This document shows positions 54,520-58,211 of a stretch of DNA of 58,211 nt, one piece after another. The notes beneath the pieces were generated by a model, which made no database searches, had not been told where the DNA came from, and saw only the letters and a list, made by a program, of their open reading frames with translations. The stretch spans positions 1 to 58,211 of the forward strand of contig NZ_JABANE010000059.1 of the NCBI RefSeq assembly GCF_012844305.1, given 5' to 3'. A program made the position numbers and the translations under genes. This stretch comes from Flammeovirga aprica JL-4 (GTDB lineage Bacteria > Bacteroidota > Bacteroidia > Cytophagales > Flammeovirgaceae). Position 1 is the first letter of the stretch; each line of letters begins with the position of its first letter.

Positions 54520-57500
54520 ATGCTAGAAAGAGAAAACAAAAACCATTCGATGAATAAAATGAATAATCATTATTATGATTATTCAGGGTTAGAAGAAGAA
54601 AAAATGATTATACCAGCCCAAGAACGTTGGGAAATCATAAAAAGTCAGTTTACTGATGAAATTTTAATAGCAAAGGAAGTTGCAAGGCAGTGTTTTTTTG
54701 ATCCGGAAATTATCAAGATCGCTTTAGAAGATGCAGGGAGTGATTCGGATGATATGGCAACTAATATTGTGCAATTTATCCAATCAGAAGATTTAAAAGT
54801 TCTTCCTCAGGAGTACAAAACTTTATTGAAAGAAGCAATGAATGATTGGTGGGTGCAGGATGAAAGTAAAAAAATGTTGGATAGGTTAAATAAAAGAGCT
54901 TCAGATAATGTTCAAGATGATATAATTTTACCTATTGAAGAATTATATGAAATTGCTCAATTATTACATTATCACCTTGATGGCTATCATGCTACTGAAG
55001 ATAAAATAGCCCCTTTAATCAATAGGTGTAAGAATGATAAAAAAACATTAAAAGTGCTGGAAACTATTTACAGAGGGGATTTAAAAAATGATCTTAAATA
55101 TGTAGGGAATACAGCTGAACTTGTAAACTTAGAAGATACCCAAGAAAGTGTTGAACAGTATAACAATGGTAATATCCCTGAGGGGCAATTGATCCTTGAA
55201 AGAATAAATAATGAACAAGATTACCGATATATAGTACCTGCGGGAGATACTTTGTGGGCAATAGCAAAGAGATTTGGCACATCGGTTTCTGAAATTGCAA
55301 AGAAGAATTTCTGGTCTGTAAATAGAGAAGAGGGGCAAATAACTGATTGGTTTGGTAAAAAAGTGGTGATTCAACCTGGTCAAACCATCGATTTACCCGA
55401 TAAAGGGTTAAAAATAGCTACTGGAGAAGCCGTTTTTGTGGTAGAGAATGGTGCAGTGGTTCAAAAACTGAAGAAAAAGAATACTGCTAAAACAATAACA
55501 CCGGAATCTCTTACCGATAATGCAGCACGAATTTATAACGAGATTTCAAACAATGCTGATGTTGGGTTTGAAGAATTAATAAACTATTTAAAAACTTTTG
55601 AGAAGGATGCTGTTTATACTGATGATTTTTTAAACTTTTATCGTCAAATAGCAGGAAAAGAATTATTACCTCACTTGCGCGGGAGTATTAAGATGAGGCA
55701 TGCTAACCTTTCTCATCGAAAATTTAGAGAGTTTTCAGCTGAGCTTGAACCTTATTTAGAAGGAGTAGTAACAAACTACCAAACTGCAATTGATCAAAAA
55801 AATGCTGTACATTTGGTCAGGAAAGGTTCTATGAAACGAAAAAAACTTTGGAATAGGTTTACTATTGAACAGATCGTAAAAAAGGTATGGGAAGAATTAC
55901 AAAAATATAAATCAGAAAAGAAAGCGAATAGCCGAAATATATTAGGTGCTTTGATGGCTTTGCAACGTAATCAACCCCTTATTGATGATTTTTATGAGGC
56001 TTATGGACGAGATGATTTCGAGAGGGATATGGAAGAATCTCGCAAACTTATAAAAGAAGATATCCCTTATATTGTAGGAGGTTTCGGGGTTTATAACAAC
56101 ACAACAGCACATTATTTTTATCCCGTTGATGCTGAATTAGCAGATAGTATTTATACCCTATTAAATGCAGATAGAGAAATAAATTATGTTGAAGGTTTGG
56201 AAAATCTATCTGAAGATTATAACCTGTCTGTTAGTGATGTAGAACAACGTAAGTTCAATAACTTTGAGCAAGGAAGTTTAATTAAATTTCAAGAGTCATC
56301 ACAAAGTGATATTGAATACCTATACACTGTAAAAGAAGATGAAGGGCCTCTGATTATCGCTAAGAAATTTGGTATATCACTAGAGCAATTAAAAGAACTC
56401 AATGAATGGGAAAGTATAAACGTGTCTAATGGAAGGATTCAAACAAAGGATGGTGGTATGTACCTTCAGCCCACTCAGGGAATTAGAGTTCCTAGTTTTG
56501 AAAAGACAAAGGATCATTTATTTGTAAGTGGACCAAATGTTTGGAAAGTTAATACCAAAGATTTTAAAGTGTCTGATGAAGGTACTTGGGAAGTGAAAGC
56601 TACGGAGTATAGTCCTGTCTTCTTTGATGATATAATGAATTCGATCCTTAATCAAACGATGGGTGGAAGTAGTATTAGTTTTAAGCTCAACGTTTATATT
56701 ATTGGAGATGTTTTTCTTGAATTTTACGTGAAAGCAGGTGTAGAGCTTGGGGCAGGGCTTAGTGTGGGAGATGATATGCGTATTGCCACAGATGTATCTG
56801 TGACAGCATATGGGGAATTAGTATTACTAGCTGATAGGCTTGGGGATGATGGGAAAGATATAGCCTCTTTTGGTGCATCAAAGACATTGTTCAAAGAGAA
56901 TGATGTATATCAAAATGCGAAACATTTTTCTACACATTTAAACCATAAAATTTATCAGTATTTTATAAGTATGGATATTGTGAACAGTAACTTTATAGAA
57001 TATTGGAGTGATGAAGAAAATCAAAAATATGCTTATACTGGTGCTGAAAGATATAAAAATCAATATTCTTATAATCTAAATAATCAAGAAGGAGGTAAAA
57101 CTGAAAAAGGGAAGGAAAAGAGTAGAACAGACAAAGATTTTATTCATAATAAAATATATAAAATAAGTGAGCTACCATCGATTAAAAGAATAGGAGAAGA
57201 CGCAGACGAAACTAAAATTAAGGAGAATTCGAAACTAGGTGAAGATCGAAGTGTTTATCTGGTTAATTCTGGCCCCTTTTCTATTGTATATAATTATGTT
57301 AATCAAGACTCAAATAGTGATAATAATGGACATTATCTTACATTTATATTAGAACTAAAAGGGAGTCAGTTAAGAGAGTATTATCAGAACCTCACTAAAA
57401 AAGTAGATGGGAAAACTCCTAATTACATGGAGAAAATCAAGGAACTTCAGAATAGCGTTGGAGAATTAAAGGGTGATATCAATAAGTTGAGGAAAATGGA

Positions 57501-58211
57501 TTTTTCGGTAATGTCTAAAGCGTTAGGCAATGGGATTTCATTTTTTAAAGATAGTGCAACGAGTTATATAAAAACCTTAAATCCATTGCGAGGTCCAAAA
57601 GGTTCATTTTCACCTGGAGGTGGGATGCTTTTTACATCATCATTAAATAATGAAAAAGGAGCAAAAGCATATAAAGAAATAACCTCTTTAAGAGAGACTG
57701 GCAAATTGCCTGAGGATGATAAAAAGGATCCTACATTTGATGCAGGAGTGAAGTTTGTATTACATTTTGTTAATCATGAAAAAGGATTAACAGACTTTCA
57801 TCTTCAATATCAGAGGTTTTTAATTTTAGCGGATTTAAAGCCTCCAAAAGTGGAATCAAATCGAATAAGTTATGGAGGAGTAGTTGGAGTAAGAGCAGGT
57901 TTCAATATTGAGGCAAGCACCGAAATCAATGTATGGGAAAAACCCGGCACTGACACATTATCCTATATTTCCACAGTCTACAACTCTAAGGCTTATGCTC
58001 AATTAAATTCATCTAAAGCATTAGAAGCAAGGAATAAAGCATTTGATAGGATTAAGACAATGGAGGATATATTAAGTGGAAAAGAGACCGATGTAACACT
58101 CACTAAAGATGATCAAACATTTTTAGGAGAAATAGAAAAAGAATCAAAAGAAAAGCAGACCAATAAATTATTTGCCTATATGAATACAATCCATTGGGAT
58201 AAAGTAGAAAA
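54520..58211 (+). CDS. Very large LysM protein, candidate cargo or envelope-anchor (partial)
   Basis: An open frame from ATG 54520 runs to the window edge (1230 codons, incomplete). No signal peptide is seen. LysM domains that bind peptidoglycan-like glycans are at about residues 235-290 (VPAGDTLWAIAKRFGTSVSE) and, weaker, about 599-655 (IIAKKFGISLEQLKELNEW). Residues 138-200 (HYHLDGYHATEDKIAPLINR, then DLKNDLKYVGN) and about 345-395 resemble annexin-type four-helix repeats (weak similarity). A beta-rich part follows at about 690-770 and again near 1120. Large multidomain proteins at the end of CIS operons are often cargo or fibres. It may instead supply the LysM function missing from the Afp7-like protein. 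Confidence 0.7.
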   Translation, partial: MLERENKNHSMNKMNNHYYDYSGLEEEKMIIPAQERWEIIKSQFTDEILIAKEVARQCFFDPEIIKIALEDAGSDSDDMATNIVQFIQSEDLKVLPQEYKTLLKEAMNDWWVQDESKKMLDRLNKRASDNVQDDIILPIEELYEIAQLLHYHLDGYHATEDKIAPLINRCKNDKKTLKVLETIYRGDLKNDLKYVGNTAELVNLEDTQESVEQYNNGNIPEGQLILERINNEQDYRYIVPAGDTLWAIAKRFGTSVSEIAKKNFWSVNREEGQITDWFGKKVVIQPGQTIDLPDKGLKIATGEAVFVVENGAVVQKLKKKNTAKTITPESLTDNAARIYNEISNNADVGFEELINYLKTFEKDAVYTDDFLNFYRQIAGKELLPHLRGSIKMRHANLSHRKFREFSAELEPYLEGVVTNYQTAIDQKNAVHLVRKGSMKRKKLWNRFTIEQIVKKVWEELQKYKSEKKANSRNILGALMALQRNQPLIDDFYEAYGRDDFERDMEESRKLIKEDIPYIVGGFGVYNNTTAHYFYPVDAELADSIYTLLNADREINYVEGLENLSEDYNLSVSDVEQRKFNNFEQGSLIKFQESSQSDIEYLYTVKEDEGPLIIAKKFGISLEQLKELNEWESINVSNGRIQTKDGGMYLQPTQGIRVPSFEKTKDHLFVSGPNVWKVNTKDFKVSDEGTWEVKATEYSPVFFDDIMNSILNQTMGGSSISFKLNVYIIGDVFLEFYVKAGVELGAGLSVGDDMRIATDVSVTAYGELVLLADRLGDDGKDIASFGASKTLFKENDVYQNAKHFSTHLNHKIYQYFISMDIVNSNFIEYWSDEENQKYAYTGAERYKNQYSYNLNNQEGGKTEKGKEKSRTDKDFIHNKIYKISELPSIKRIGEDADETKIKENSKLGEDRSVYLVNSGPFSIVYNYVNQDSNSDNNGHYLTFILELKGSQLREYYQNLTKKVDGKTPNYMEKIKELQNSVGELKGDINKLRKMDFSVMSKALGNGISFFKDSATSYIKTLNPLRGPKGSFSPGGGMLFTSSLNNEKGAKAYKEITSLRETGKLPEDDKKDPTFDAGVKFVLHFVNHEKGLTDFHLQYQRFLILADLKPPKVESNRISYGGVVGVRAGFNIEASTEINVWEKPGTDTLSYISTVYNSKAYAQLNSSKALEARNKAFDRIKTMEDILSGKETDVTLTKDDQTFLGEIEKESKEKQTNKLFAYMNTIHWDKVE

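Overview
The window is AT-rich DNA from a Bacteroidota bacterium, most likely a marine Cytophagia relative such as Flammeovirga (the genus is inference). Supporting signs are a DUF3078 outer-membrane protein, many Sec signal peptides and lipobox lipoproteins, TAnnTTTG-type -7 promoter elements, weak or absent Shine-Dalgarno sequences, and a DUF4255/CIS_TMP-type contractile injection locus.

Left part (1 to about 13.95 kb), mostly housekeeping. It opens with the tail of an ISXO2-like transposase. Then come trpS-dnaN (minus strand), a gamma-carbonic-anhydrase-like hexapeptide protein, a two-cluster ferredoxin, a lipoprotein, a DUF3078 beta-barrel, a periplasmic thioredoxin-like protein followed by a Prc/CtpA tail-specific protease, a GNAT-like protein, a PH-domain-like protein, a VanY-type carboxypeptidase, gap (GAPDH) and an ECF sigma factor. 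Good hairpin terminators separate many of these units.

Middle part (about 14.4 to 23.1 kb). Five tandem, diverged units of 190-270 bp lie at 14.4-15.4 kb. Each has a minus-strand terminator-like hairpin with a T-tract, an identical 26-nt core, and a second hairpin whose stem sequence differs in every copy while still pairing. This looks like an array of sibling structured small RNAs. After a small membrane protein comes a minus-strand drug-export operon, tetR-tolC-hlyD-ABC-ABC-permease-permease. It resembles a YbhGFSR system with its own TolC and a split YbhF, and three copies of a palindromic operator sit directly upstream of tetR.

Right part (24.13 kb to the end). After about 1.1 kb without convincing genes, a tightly packed plus-strand operon of at least 22 genes encodes a contractile injection system (CIS) and runs off the window. 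Recognisable parts are a DUF4255/Pvc16 cap, sheath, tube, two baseplate wedge proteins (one baseplate-J-like), a CIS_TMP tape measure with five internal repeats, DUF5908, a VgrG/Afp8 spike, a PAAR tip, an Afp7-like tube/hub adaptor, a fibre-like protein, gp25, and a second divergent tube-like protein. Interleaved with them are genes unusual for a freely released particle: an nSTAND NTPase with a membrane segment, coiled coil and beta-propeller; a GH18 glycosidase with three C-terminal membrane helices; two lipoproteins; a TPR plus outer-membrane-barrel protein; and a polytopic membrane protein with HEAT-like and cyclic-nucleotide-binding-like regions. A very large LysM protein ends the window. 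No Afp15-type AAA+ ATPase is seen in the visible part. I infer an envelope-anchored CIS with its own membrane, peptidoglycan and sensing modules. It is related to eCIS, Amoebophilus-type T6SS subtype iv or membrane-anchored CIS, but has an accessory gene set I do not recognise as described.
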